DNA from: Stieleria magnilauensis
GTDB lineage: Bacteria > Planctomycetota > Planctomycetia > Pirellulales > Pirellulaceae
Reading direction: 5' to 3'
Assembly (NCBI GenBank): GCA_007753675.1
Contig: CP036432.1
Span: forward strand, 8,930,233-8,994,232
Length of the DNA: 64,000 bases
Of this stretch, positions 9,133 through 17,090 are shown piece by piece (the stretch's first letter is position 1; every line of letters begins with the position of its first letter). The translations under genes and the position numbers were made by a program. The notes below the pieces were generated by a model that searched no databases, was not told the origin of the DNA, and saw only the letters and a program-made list of their open reading frames with translations.

Positions 9133-9214
9133 GTCCGATCTTCTTGAATCGTGTAATGAAGTGTCTTTGGCAAACCTAGCGAATCAATCGGCGTAGGGTA
9201 AGCCGTCAAGGCGA

Positions 9215-10075
9215 TCAGGGTTGGGTCGCCCAAAAATCCAGCACCCGTACTTTGTCCAATACCGGCTTAAGTACTTCCACAAACGCTTGGTGATCGGGAT
9301 GCGGCAGATACCCTTCGCGTCCCTCTTCACTGTCGAATGCGACCAAGAAACAGTGGGTGAATCCGTCGTCGTGCTTTTCCGGGCTGTTGTTGGTCGACCA
9401 TTCGAACGCGCGAATCGTGTCGATCTTCTCCGGCAGCTCGGCAAATGCTTGTTCAACCTTCTTCACTTCTTCACGCGACGCCGAATCCTTGAACTTGAAG
9501 AACACCGCATGCTGCAACGCTTTCTCGGGTTGTTCCTGTTTCGGATCGCCCCAATAGTCCAGCACAAACACGTCTTTCATGTGCGGCCGCAACACATCGC
9601 CGAACGCCTTATGCGCCGGATGGGGCAGATAGGCTTGACGCCCCGCTTCGTCGGCGAACGTCAGTAAGAAACAATGCGTGAATCCGTCATCCAACCCTTC
9701 GGGGCTGTTGTTGACGCCATACTGAAAATCGATGATCGAATCGATCTTGGACGGCAACTCGGCGAACGCATCAACCACGCCTTGAATGTCCTCTTCGCTC
9801 GAAGACTCTTTGAACGAGAAGAAAACTGCGTGTCGTAACATGCCGCTGTTCACATTGTCGGGGTTTTCGGGGTGGACGATTTTGTCGGCCGCTGCGCTAG
9901 CCGGTTGGTCGGCCGGTTCGCTGGTTTGGTTGTCGGTCACCGGCTCCGTCGTGGCTGCATCGGCGGTCGCGGCGATCGGCTCGGCCGTCGTCACCGCGTC
10001 GGGATCGTCGGGGGCACCGCAACCACAAACGGCGATCAACAAACAACAGCCCATGACGAATTCAGAACGAAACAT
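9215..10075 (-). CDS. lipoprotein with two Dabb (stress-responsive A/B barrel) domains
   Basis: The 286-residue protein begins with a lipoprotein signal ending VCGC (Cys19). A Thr/Ala/Asp-rich linker is followed by two copies of a dimeric alpha/beta barrel (Dabb) domain. Each has LRHAVFFSFK- or LQHAVFFKFK-type starts, a NNSPE...DDGFTHCFL core and a YLPHPxHxAF end, so the domain was duplicated in tandem and the two halves could form an intramolecular barrel. Dabb domains have no single function, and some act in stress response or on small ligands. The ATG at 10075 has CAAGG upstream and is preferred over longer forms. Confidence 0.83.
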   Translation of the reverse strand: MFRSEFVMGCCLLIAVCGCGAPDDPDAVTTAEPIAATADAATTEPVTDNQTSEPADQPASAAADKIVHPENPDNVNSGMLRHAVFFSFKESSSEEDIQGVVDAFAELPSKIDSIIDFQYGVNNSPEGLDDGFTHCFLLTFADEAGRQAYLPHPAHKAFGDVLRPHMKDVFVLDYWGDPKQEQPEKALQHAVFFKFKDSASREEVKKVEQAFAELPEKIDTIRAFEWSTNNSPEKHDDGFTHCFLVAFDSEEGREGYLPHPDHQAFVEVLKPVLDKVRVLDFWATQP

Positions 10076-10336
10076 TTTGGCAACCTTGTGGGGAAATCGA
10101 GAACGGGAAAGAACCATCACGCGTGCCGCGGTTCAATCGTAACGGATGTGCTCGTCGCGCGGTTGCTTGGATCGCGGCCGCCTTGCGTGCCGCAAAACAT
10201 CACCCCGCAAACACGGTTTCGCGGTGCGAAAGCCGACCCTGTCGCTGCGGCATGGCCCCGCTTCACGGGTGTTTCCGGTAACGCGGCGCAGCGTCGAGTT
10301 GCGGTGGTTTACCAGGTTTGAGCGACCGACCGCGAT

Positions 10337-11283
10337 TCAGGCGGACTTCTGACCTGCCAATCGCAGCTTTGCCTGCCGGGCCAACAGCTTTTTCTGATAA
10401 CGCCCCTGGACGACGTCGACGATGATCAACACGGCCAGCACAAAGTAGAACGTTGATTTCTGCATCGCTTCGACCTTATACCCGAACAACTGAATGTGGG
10501 CCAAGTGGCCGCCTTCGCTGACCAGCATCACACCGACGATGAACAGGATGAACAGCCCCAACACCTCGTACATCCGATTCTTCTTCAAGAACTCGGCCAC
10601 GTGATCGGCCAGCCAAATCATCAACAGGCCGCTGATGATGATCGCAGTCGCCATGATCGCAAATGATTTCGTCAGCGCCATCGCGCTCAAAATGGAATCG
10701 AAGGAAAACACCAGGTTCATCGTCACGATCAGCGAGATGGCCTTGGTGACCGAGTTTCCCTTCCCCCCCTTGTCGCCGTCTTCCCCGAAATCCGAAACCG
10801 CCAGCAGGTGATAGATCTCTTTGATCGCCGTCCAGAGGATGAAGGCGCGCCGCCGATCACGATCAAACTGTGCCCGGAAAGATGCATTTCCAGCGGATGC
10901 GAAACCAGATTCATGAACGGGTCTTCGAGCAACTTGATCAGATTGACGACCACGAACAACAAGATGATCCGGAACACGATCGCCAGCCCGATTCCCCACT
11001 TCCGCACCATTGACTGTTTCGATTCTTCGACCCGTTTGCTCTCAATCGAGATGTATAGCAGGTTGTCGAAGCCGAGCACCGCTTGCAGCACGATCAGCAT
11101 TCCCAGCGTCAGAATGCCGCCGATGGAAAACAAACTCTCCTCGGACGGTTCGGCCAACTCTCCCGTGACCACGTCCGGCGTGGCGGTCTCGGCCAACAAC
11201 ATCAGGGGCTCGGTGAGCATCCCCAACGATAACGAGGTGCTGAGAATCGAACTGACGGTTGAGCAAAAATCGAATTCGAGCAT
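10337..11283 (-). pseudogene. TerC-family membrane protein, interrupted by a frameshift
   Basis: Two overlapping frames together make one TerC protein, a family of polytopic membrane proteins linked to tellurite resistance and to metal (Mn) handling. The N-terminal frame runs from 11283 (QAVLGFDNLLYISIESKRV, GHSLIVIGG) and fails after about 10850. The C-terminal frame (AFILWTAIKEIYHLLAVSD, FSFDSILSAMALTK, to LAGQKSA) continues the family's GG-AF-L junction exactly. Removing two bases, or adding one, near 10844-10852 in a GCGC-rich run joins them as GHSLIVIGG-AFILWTAIKE. Both metal-binding segments (GFDN and FSFDS) are intact, so the mutation is recent, or it is a sequencing error, or frameshifting rescues it. 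Confidence 0.78.
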
Positions 11284-11434
11284 CGGGTCAGCCAGTCGCT
11301 GGGGTGGTTCAGATTTCCCGCGGGCACAATCCCCGCCGGAGTGGTGACGGGATTATGATGCCATCATCGATTCCACCTCAACCCCGCAAAAAACTCGCGT
11401 CACGCCATCGCACGCCAACCGTGAGAGTCAAACG

Positions 11435-12247
11435 ATGAAAAAAACCCCACGCCGAAACCTCCTGATCACCGCCGCATCCCTGCTGACGCTCACCCTGTTC
11501 GGTCCGGGCGTCACCCACGCCGCCGAATCGGATACGCCAATGACGAAGCAGTATTATGAAGTCCGCACCTACCTGCTGGGCGACAACGGCGACGCCGCAG
11601 CGGTCGACCGCTACTTGGAGCACGCCTTGCTGCCGGCATTGGGGCGTTTGGACATCGGCCCGGTGGGTGTTTTTTCGCCGGCCGCAAACGACACCAATGA
11701 CCGCGACAGCATCATCGTCGTGATTCCCGGCAAGAGCGCCGAACAACTTGCCGAACTGCCGACGCGGCTCCAAAACGACGAACAATACCTCACCGACGCC
11801 AAACCCTACCTGGAACGCGGCCCCAAAGACGCTCCGTTCGCGAGAATCTCCAGCGAACTGCTGGTGGCGATGGACTGCATGCCGACGCTAAACGTCCCCG
11901 CGGGCACCTTGGACAACAACGATCGCGTCTACGAACTGCGGCTGTACGAAAGTGCCAATGAGCGATTGGGCAATTTGAAAGTCGATATGTTCAACAATGG
12001 GGAAGTCCCGATCTTTCTCGATTGCGGCATCGCCCCGATTTTCATCGGCCAAGCCATCATCGGTCCCCAAACGCCAAGCCTGACCTACCTGACGGTCTAC
12101 CCCAACGATGCGGCGCGACTGAAAGCCTGGGACGCCTTCCGCGCCCACCCCGATTGGCAGGTCCTCAAAGGCGTCGCCAAGTACAAGGGCACCGTCAGCA
12201 AGATCGACAAACACATTCTGACGGCCAAACCGTATTCGCAGATGTAG
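11435..12247 (+). CDS. exported NIPSNAP-family protein
   Basis: The 270-residue product has an N-terminal signal peptide (KKTPRRNLLITAASLLTLTL to THAAES). The twin basic residues and phenotype of the signal are compatible with either Sec or Tat export. The mature part has two NIPSNAP-type ferredoxin-like units: YYEVRTYLLG and RVYELRLYES starts, with WDAFRAHPDWQ typical of the family's end. The molecular function of bacterial NIPSNAP proteins is not established. A strong hairpin lies downstream, between this gene and the convergent desaturase gene. Confidence 0.82.
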   Translation: MKKTPRRNLLITAASLLTLTLFGPGVTHAAESDTPMTKQYYEVRTYLLGDNGDAAAVDRYLEHALLPALGRLDIGPVGVFSPAANDTNDRDSIIVVIPGKSAEQLAELPTRLQNDEQYLTDAKPYLERGPKDAPFARISSELLVAMDCMPTLNVPAGTLDNNDRVYELRLYESANERLGNLKVDMFNNGEVPIFLDCGIAPIFIGQAIIGPQTPSLTYLTVYPNDAARLKAWDAFRAHPDWQVLKGVAKYKGTVSKIDKHILTAKPYSQM

Positions 12248-12350
12248 CGGCCGACGAGCGTTCTGACCACATCACCGCCCTCGCCCTGCAACTTGGCTGA
12301 AGGAATGTGGGTCAATTGAAAGGTGTTGAGAAGGATGGGATATAAAACGA

Positions 12351-12383
12351 CCCGATGCACGCTTGGGATCAAGCATGCATCGG
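12351..12383. terminator. bidirectional hairpin terminator between convergent genes
   Basis: A 9-bp arm (CCCGATGCA) with an inner 5-bp arm (GCTTG / CAAGC) around a GGAT loop, with one internal mismatch, forms a near-perfect hairpin. It sits about midway between the stop codons of the convergent NIPSNAP (plus) and desaturase (minus) genes, so it can end transcription from both sides. There is no long T-run on either side, so it may act with Rho or as a 3' end stabiliser. Confidence 0.6.
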
Positions 12384-12439
12384 GCCATTGTCGGTGACGG
12401 TCATCTGACCGTGTCGCTTCGTCGTGACAGCGGGGCGTC

Positions 12440-13516
12440 TTAGGCAGCCGCGTTCTTTTCTTTGGCTTTCTTCTCTTTGGCATTGCGGTAGTCAACCACG
12501 TCCCAAACCAGACCCAGCGTTCGGAACAGACGAATGGCTTGCCAGGTGATGTCAAATTCCCACCACTTGTGACCGTGCTTGGCCATCCGTGGGTGAGCGT
12601 GGTGATTGTTGTGCCAGCCCTCGCCGTAGGCGATGATCGCGACCAGCCAGTTGTTTCGACTGTCGTCGGTCGTTTCGTAGTTCTTGTAGCCCCACATATG
12701 CGACGCACTGTTGACCATCCAGGTCGCGTGCAACACGCCCACCAGTCGGACGAACAGCCCCCACACCAACAACGAGGCGCCGAAGGAGGCACCGCCGAAG
12801 TAGTATCCGACGCCGAACAGGATCGCTCCGCTGGCGATGTGAATCGGCAGGAACAGATAGTCCATGATTCGCATGCCACGAAGCTTGTAGAGATCCGGAG
12901 CCCATTTCTGTAGATATGCTTTGCGATCACCGTTGTGGGTGTGGTAGGCGAGCCAAAACATGTGGCTCCACCAACTGCCGTCGTGCGGCGAATGGGGATC
13001 CCCTTCCTGGTCGCTGTGTTTGTGGTGCTTGCGGTGGTCGGCCACCCAATCCAGCGGCGTGCCCTCGCCGGCGAGCGATCCGATCCCGGCCAACACGTAT
13101 TTGAACCAGGTCTTCGTTTTCATACCCGAGTGCGTCAACAATCGGTGATACCCCAAGCAGATCCCGATGCTGCCGGTCAGCCAGTGCAATCCCAGCATGA
13201 CCGCCAGTCCGGTCCAGGTGAACGTGTACCAGGCAAAACCCAGCACGACGGCATGGGCCAGCCCCAACCATCCGATCGCCCACCAGGAGATGTTGGCGAA
13301 ACGCTTGCGATCGTTCGCCGTCTCCACCTGACCCTCAGGCTTGGACTGCTTGACCTCCAGCGTGTTGGGATCATTCCAAGGTTCCGCTGCATTGGGTTCG
13401 AGTGATCCAGCGACCTGTTCCCCGGCGACTTGCTCCAACTCGGGTAACTCTAGCGTGGTTGAATTCTCAGATGACTTCCGGTGCGATTTCCGCGGTGTCT
13501 CTACTACGTTCGCCAT
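12440..13516 (-). CDS. membrane acyl-CoA/acyl-lipid fatty acid desaturase
   Basis: This is an integral membrane di-iron desaturase that introduces a double bond into fatty acyl chains (probably delta-9). The three histidine boxes are intact: HRLLTH (124-129), HRKHH (161-165) and HNNHH (302-306), counted from the ATG at 13516. Hydrophobic pairs (76-125 and 217-270) place the boxes on the cytoplasmic side. The N-terminal 70 residues are polar and unlike the family core. The ATG has GAGGAA upstream and replaces a longer version from 13561. The C-terminus ends in a Lys/Ala tail. It would act with fatty acid synthesis to adjust membrane fluidity. Confidence 0.9.
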   Translation of the reverse strand: MANVVETPRKSHRKSSENSTTLELPELEQVAGEQVAGSLEPNAAEPWNDPNTLEVKQSKPEGQVETANDRKRFANISWWAIGWLGLAHAVVLGFAWYTFTWTGLAVMLGLHWLTGSIGICLGYHRLLTHSGMKTKTWFKYVLAGIGSLAGEGTPLDWVADHRKHHKHSDQEGDPHSPHDGSWWSHMFWLAYHTHNGDRKAYLQKWAPDLYKLRGMRIMDYLFLPIHIASGAILFGVGYYFGGASFGASLLVWGLFVRLVGVLHATWMVNSASHMWGYKNYETTDDSRNNWLVAIIAYGEGWHNNHHAHPRMAKHGHKWWEFDITWQAIRLFRTLGLVWDVVDYRNAKEKKAKEKNAAA

Positions 13517-14061
13517 AACGACGATTCCTCGATCAGGACGTTGCTTTGTGCTGAGCGGCATTCGGTTGCCGCTCGGGTCTGCGAAAGTCTAAGGATTTGT
13601 AAATCCCTGTCTGTCTCGATCGGGGCATTTGAATGTAACGGAGATGTAAAAGATTCGGCCAACCCCCTCCGGTGAGCGTCACAACACCAGTGATCCGCAT
13701 GCGACAAAGCGTGTTCCGACCGATTCGAGCATGCGAGCGTCGTGAATTCGCCAATTCGGGATGACAGCATTGGCGGCGACGCGACGGGCCAACGACGGGT
13801 TGGCGACGGGGGGGACAACAGTCAGCCGGAAAACTCAACGCAGAGCGATCGACCGGACGCAAAACGCCATCGCGGAAGACGATTCAATCGCAACGGTCGT
13901 TTCAAGCGGAAGCTCGCCGTGAATATCGTCCGATGAATCGGGTTACCGGTGAGAGTCTGCTGTTCAGCGGACTCGGCGCGGACGAATAGGAGGGAGGTAC
14001 GGTGGGTTCACTGTGGGAGTGAAATCGTCGTCACCGACCACTTGCGATTCGGTTTTCAAAC
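13517..14061. other. intergenic stretch without a recognisable gene
   Basis: About 545 bases between the desaturase start and a hairpin. Short open frames on the plus strand (13742-13936, 13949-14143) have Arg/Asp/Asn-rich composition and no family resemblance, and I do not accept them. The first 100-150 bases should hold the desaturase promoter. The rest could hold a small RNA, since an intrinsic-type terminator follows on the plus strand. Confidence 0.5.
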
Positions 14062-14102
14062 AACGGTCGAGTTTCGCTTTCGAGTGAAACCCGGCCGTTT
14101 TT
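14062..14102 (+). terminator. orphan intrinsic terminator-like hairpin
   Basis: A 16-base stem (ACGGTCGAGTTTC paired with GAAACCCGGCCGT, allowing G-U pairs) with an 8-base loop is followed directly by a run of T. It reads as a rho-independent terminator on the plus strand, yet no plus-strand gene lies upstream for several hundred bases. It ends 55 bases before the IS element. It may mark the 3' end of a small RNA. Confidence 0.5.
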
Positions 14103-14167
14103 CTTTGGCCACACGACGTGGACATTCGCAACCCCGACATTGAATGGAGCCAGAGACTAGTGGTGCG

Positions 14168-14863
14168 TCAAAGTCTAATTTTAGGGTAGACGGATTTGAG
14201 TTTAACCCGGGCGTCGTCAATTTTCATCTGCCAGTCAACGCCTCGTTGTCTTGCATTGATGTCCGATGACCATGCTGCAATCTCTCTGGCCAACTCCTCA
14301 ATACTTCCAATGCGTCGCCCGCCAACACATTGACGGGTGATGCTGCTTAACTCGTTCTCTGCGATATTGAGCCAGCTACCGTGCTTGGGCGTATAGCACC
14401 AGTTGATTCGCTTCACCAACGCCCGTGCTCGAGACGGCTCAAACACTTCGTAGAAAGCCCCGCGAGTGTGCGTGTTGAGATTGTCGCAAACCAACGTCAC
14501 CGTCTCGCAATCGGCGTAACGTCCCTCAAGCAGCTCAGCCATTAGCAAGGCCCAGTCCGCTTTGGTCTTGGTCTCTCTGGCGTAGGCTTCTCGCCATCCT
14601 GCCAGCGGCTCGGTGTACATGAAAATGTTCGCTACTCCGGCACGTTCGTATTCATAGTCCACCCGGCGGGGATGTTCGGTGGTCGCTTCGATCGGAACGT
14701 TGACGTCCTTGATCAGTTGGACCGGTTGTTCATCCATGCAGATCACCGGATGACTCGAATCGTACGGTTTTTCGTAAGTTTCTAGCACATCTTCCATGCT
14801 CGCGGCGAACTCCGCATCGCACTGTGGCGGGATCACCCAGTACTCGATGTTGCGATTATTCAT
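14168..14863 (-). CDS. IS630-family transposase, C-terminal part (DDE domain)
   Basis: This 231-residue frame holds the DDE nuclease domain. Catalytic residues visible are Asp44 in VICMDEQPVQL, Asp127 in VTLVCDNLNTHT and Glu169 in HGSWLNIAENELSS. It overlaps the upstream frame by ATGA and has its own ATG, but like other IS630 members it is most likely made as a fusion by minus-one frameshifting at the A8 run at 14867-14874, which would read QTLKKNRMNNRNIEYW. Its stop lies almost inside the left inverted repeat. Confidence 0.88.
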   Translation of the reverse strand: MNNRNIEYWVIPPQCDAEFAASMEDVLETYEKPYDSSHPVICMDEQPVQLIKDVNVPIEATTEHPRRVDYEYERAGVANIFMYTEPLAGWREAYARETKTKADWALLMAELLEGRYADCETVTLVCDNLNTHTRGAFYEVFEPSRARALVKRINWCYTPKHGSWLNIAENELSSITRQCVGGRRIGSIEELAREIAAWSSDINARQRGVDWQMKIDDARVKLKSVYPKIRL

Positions 14864-15303
14864 GCGATTTTTTTTAGCGTCTGGCGAACGGTTTCATGCG
14901 AGACCGAATCGCAGATCCCCAGTTCGACGACTTTCTCGGCGAGCAATCTCAGCGACCAGTTGGCATAGCCTGCTGGCGGTTTGCCTAGACGAGTGGCGAT
15001 GATTTTCGCCTCTTCTTGACCGCTGAGGCATTTAGGTCTGGCAGGCTCCGCACGTTTCTTTCCCTGCAGTGTTTGCTCAAAGCCAAACTCGACAAACCGC
15101 TGTCGTATATTTTCGACCGTCTTGGTGCGGCAACGATAAGCTTCAGCAATCGCCGCATCGGTCCATGCCAAATCGTCTGCATCCGCAGCAAGCAAGATTT
15201 GGGCACGACGCACCTTCTGGCTAGAACCGCTAAACTTCTTGACGATTGCATCGAGCGTCCGACGCTCCTGATCGTTCAACCGAACGATGTACTTTTTCTG
15301 CAT
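14860..15303 (-). CDS. IS630-family transposase, N-terminal part (HTH DNA-binding)
   Basis: The 147-residue frame supplies the DNA-binding half: an N-terminal helix-turn-helix (DAAIAEAYRCRTKTVENIRQ) and a second winged helix region (RLLAEKVVELGICDSVSHET) typical of IS630. The ATG at 15303 has a strong GGAGGG ribosome binding site; a TTG at 15327 would extend it by eight residues. The frame ends just after CTAAAAAAAATC, where A_AAA_AAA in the zero frame is a canonical minus-one slip site leading into the DDE frame. Confidence 0.86.
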   Translation of the reverse strand: MQKKYIVRLNDQERRTLDAIVKKFSGSSQKVRRAQILLAADADDLAWTDAAIAEAYRCRTKTVENIRQRFVEFGFEQTLQGKKRAEPARPKCLSGQEEAKIIATRLGKPPAGYANWSLRLLAEKVVELGICDSVSHETVRQTLKKIA

Positions 15304-15382
15304 TGGAAAACCCTCCGTGTTCCCCAAAGCATGAAGCTTTTACGCGATTAGACCAACCCTAATTCTTGAAGCTGACGCACCA

Positions 15383-15532
15383 CTAGTGCTTTGTGTCACC
15401 TTGCCTTTCGGGTAGGCGGTAGTGGACGACGCGAGGAGTCCCGCGATTTGCGGTGTTGTTCAATTATAGGAAATGTCGGAGGACTCGTCGCCTCGTCCAC
15501 TACCGGAAAATTGAGCGGAGACGGAATACTAG
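15383..15532. repeat. CTAG-bounded palindromic miniature element, copy 1
   Basis: This 150-bp element runs from CTAG to CTAG. Its core is a 24-bp inverted repeat (arms 15418-15441 and 15481-15504; right arm GGACTCGTCGCCTCGTCCAC then TACC, left arm with two changes) around a 39-base loop. The CTAG at its right end contains the TAG stop codon of pfk (minus strand). From that stop the element reads TATTCCGTCTCCGCTCAATT, as in the other copies at 30665 and 50183. The outer CTAG is occupied by the IS630 element. No gene is encoded. Confidence 0.85.
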
Positions 15533-16716
15533 TGCGACGGTGGTTGCTTGAACGGGTTTTCGTATCCCGGCGTGTCGCCAAAGCAGATGCCCATCGCCCG
15601 GGCGGTCTGAACGGCCGAGCCGGACGGATCGACGGTGCGAATCTGGTCGACCGCCTCGGCAATGGAGACATCGCGAATGTCCGGCGGATCGCTGCACACC
15701 ATTTGCCCGAATTTGCGTTCGGTGATCAGCCGCACCGCATGGGCGCCGTATTCGCTGGCCAAGACGCGGTCAAAGGTTGTCGGGCCGCCGCCACGCTGCA
15801 GGTGTCCCAGCACGACGAATCGGACATCCTGTTCGATCATCCCCTCGAGACGCTCGGCGATGACCTGGCCGATCCCGCCCAGACGGACCTGTTTGTTTTG
15901 CACCCCGGCCTGTTCTTCGACGACCAGTCCGCCGGAAGGCAAATGGGCCCCTTCGGCCACGACGACCAACGTGAAGTACTTTTCTTGTGCCCGACGTTCG
16001 GCGATTTTCGCAATGATGTTGTCATAGGTCCATTCGATCTCGGGAATCAAAATCACGTCCGCACCGCCGGCGATCCCCCCGTGCAGGGCGATCCAACCGG
16101 TGTGCCGCCCCATCACCTCCAACACCATGACCCGCTGGTGGCTCGCGGCGGTCGTGTGCAGCCGATCGAGCGCGTCGGCGCAGCACAGCACGGCGCTATT
16201 GAACCCGAACGTGAAGGCGGTCGCTTTGAGGTCGTTGTCGATGGTTTTGGGGACTCCGACCACCGGTATCCCCGCTTCGTGAAACTGCAGTGCCGTCGAC
16301 AGCGACCCGTCTCCGCCGACGACAATCAGCCCCTCGAGCTTCATCCGTTGGACCGTCTCGGCGACGCGACCGATCAACCGCGGATCCAGCTCCGCGCGGC
16401 CGCTTTCCCCAACCCGCGCCGCAAACCGGCCCTTGTTGGTCGACCCCAGAATCGTGCCCCCCTGCACCAGAATGCCTGCGGTGTTCCGCGGGCTGAGCAC
16501 CTGATAGCGAATCGGATCGACAAGCCCCTCGAATCCGTCCCGAAACCCGACCACGTCATAACCCAGCCAAAAGGCGGTTTTGGTCGTCGCCCGGATCACC
16601 GCGTTCAGCCCCGGGCAATCGCCGCCGGAGGTCAGGATTCCGATCCGCGGTCGCTCCCCCAGTCGCTCGCGACCGTAGATGTGGACCTCGCCATTTTCAG
16701 TGATTTCAACGGACAT
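15529..16716 (-). CDS. pfkA: 6-phosphofructokinase (ATP-type active site, Gly/Lys subgroup)
   Basis: The enzyme phosphorylates fructose-6-phosphate at C1 in glycolysis. Counting from the ATG at 16716 (AGGAG upstream): GILTSGGDCPGLNAVIR at 26-42 is the nucleotide/phosphate loop, GGDGS at 134-138 has Gly137 where PPi enzymes have Asp, PKTIDND at 156-162 has Lys157 where E. coli PfkA has Gly, MGRHTG and GHLQRGG are the sugar-phosphate contacts. The Gly/Lys pair matches the ATP-dependent group III enzymes known from actinomycetes. The last codon is followed by a TAG that lies in the CTAG boundary of a palindromic element, so the 3' untranslated region is that element. Confidence 0.9.
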   Translation of the reverse strand: MSVEITENGEVHIYGRERLGERPRIGILTSGGDCPGLNAVIRATTKTAFWLGYDVVGFRDGFEGLVDPIRYQVLSPRNTAGILVQGGTILGSTNKGRFAARVGESGRAELDPRLIGRVAETVQRMKLEGLIVVGGDGSLSTALQFHEAGIPVVGVPKTIDNDLKATAFTFGFNSAVLCCADALDRLHTTAASHQRVMVLEVMGRHTGWIALHGGIAGGADVILIPEIEWTYDNIIAKIAERRAQEKYFTLVVVAEGAHLPSGGLVVEEQAGVQNKQVRLGGIGQVIAERLEGMIEQDVRFVVLGHLQRGGGPTTFDRVLASEYGAHAVRLITERKFGQMVCSDPPDIRDVSIAEAVDQIRTVDPSGSAVQTARAMGICFGDTPGYENPFKQPPSH

Positions 16717-17090
16717 CCCGCGATTGCTCCTGCCTGCCGATCGTTCTCCCAACGCCCCGCTGACGGGCCGCGGGGCGGTTTACCCTGCGAAAGTAGACAT
16801 CGAGGACCGATTCCAATAGCCCAAAATGCAATTCCTGACGACGATTTCACTTGGTTCTGCTAGGGCGCCGATCTATGATGGGGTTGGCAAGAGGAACGAT
16901 TTGCGATCATCCCCTGGGGAGGTTCGGGCCGCGAATCCAAACGCCTTATTCCTCTGGCCCGGTTTCATCCACCCCAATCGACGCTGCGCGCAGCGTCAGG
17001 CGGGGTGTCGAAAGGTATCCCCATTTCATGGTCGCATCCGGGCGTTAATCTCATCACCGTTGCGGCTCCAATCGCACAAGGAATTCGAAC

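Larger units (their letters stand above)
14160..15383 (-). mobile_element. complete IS630-family insertion sequence
   Basis: The 1224-bp element is bounded by TA dinucleotides (14158-14159 and 15384-15385), the hallmark target duplication of IS630/Tc1-mariner elements. Its ends are inverted repeats: GTGGTGCGTCA at both tips, continued imperfectly for about 30 bases with a TTAGGGT match. It contains two overlapping frames for one DDE transposase, joined by an A8 slippery run. Both the inverted repeats and the catalytic residues are intact, so it may be active. Both flanks read CTAG, and IS630 is known to prefer TA within CTAG. The right flank is the outer edge of a miniature palindromic element. 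Confidence 0.88.

Noticed and set aside
12097..12930. Minus-strand frame of 277 codons overlapping the desaturase and NIPSNAP genes
   Set aside because: It is out of frame with the desaturase histidine boxes, is Arg/Ser/Thr-rich and has no family resemblance.
13742..14143. Two short plus-strand frames upstream of the IS element
   Set aside because: Low-complexity Arg/Asp/Asn composition, no ribosome binding site of note and no family.
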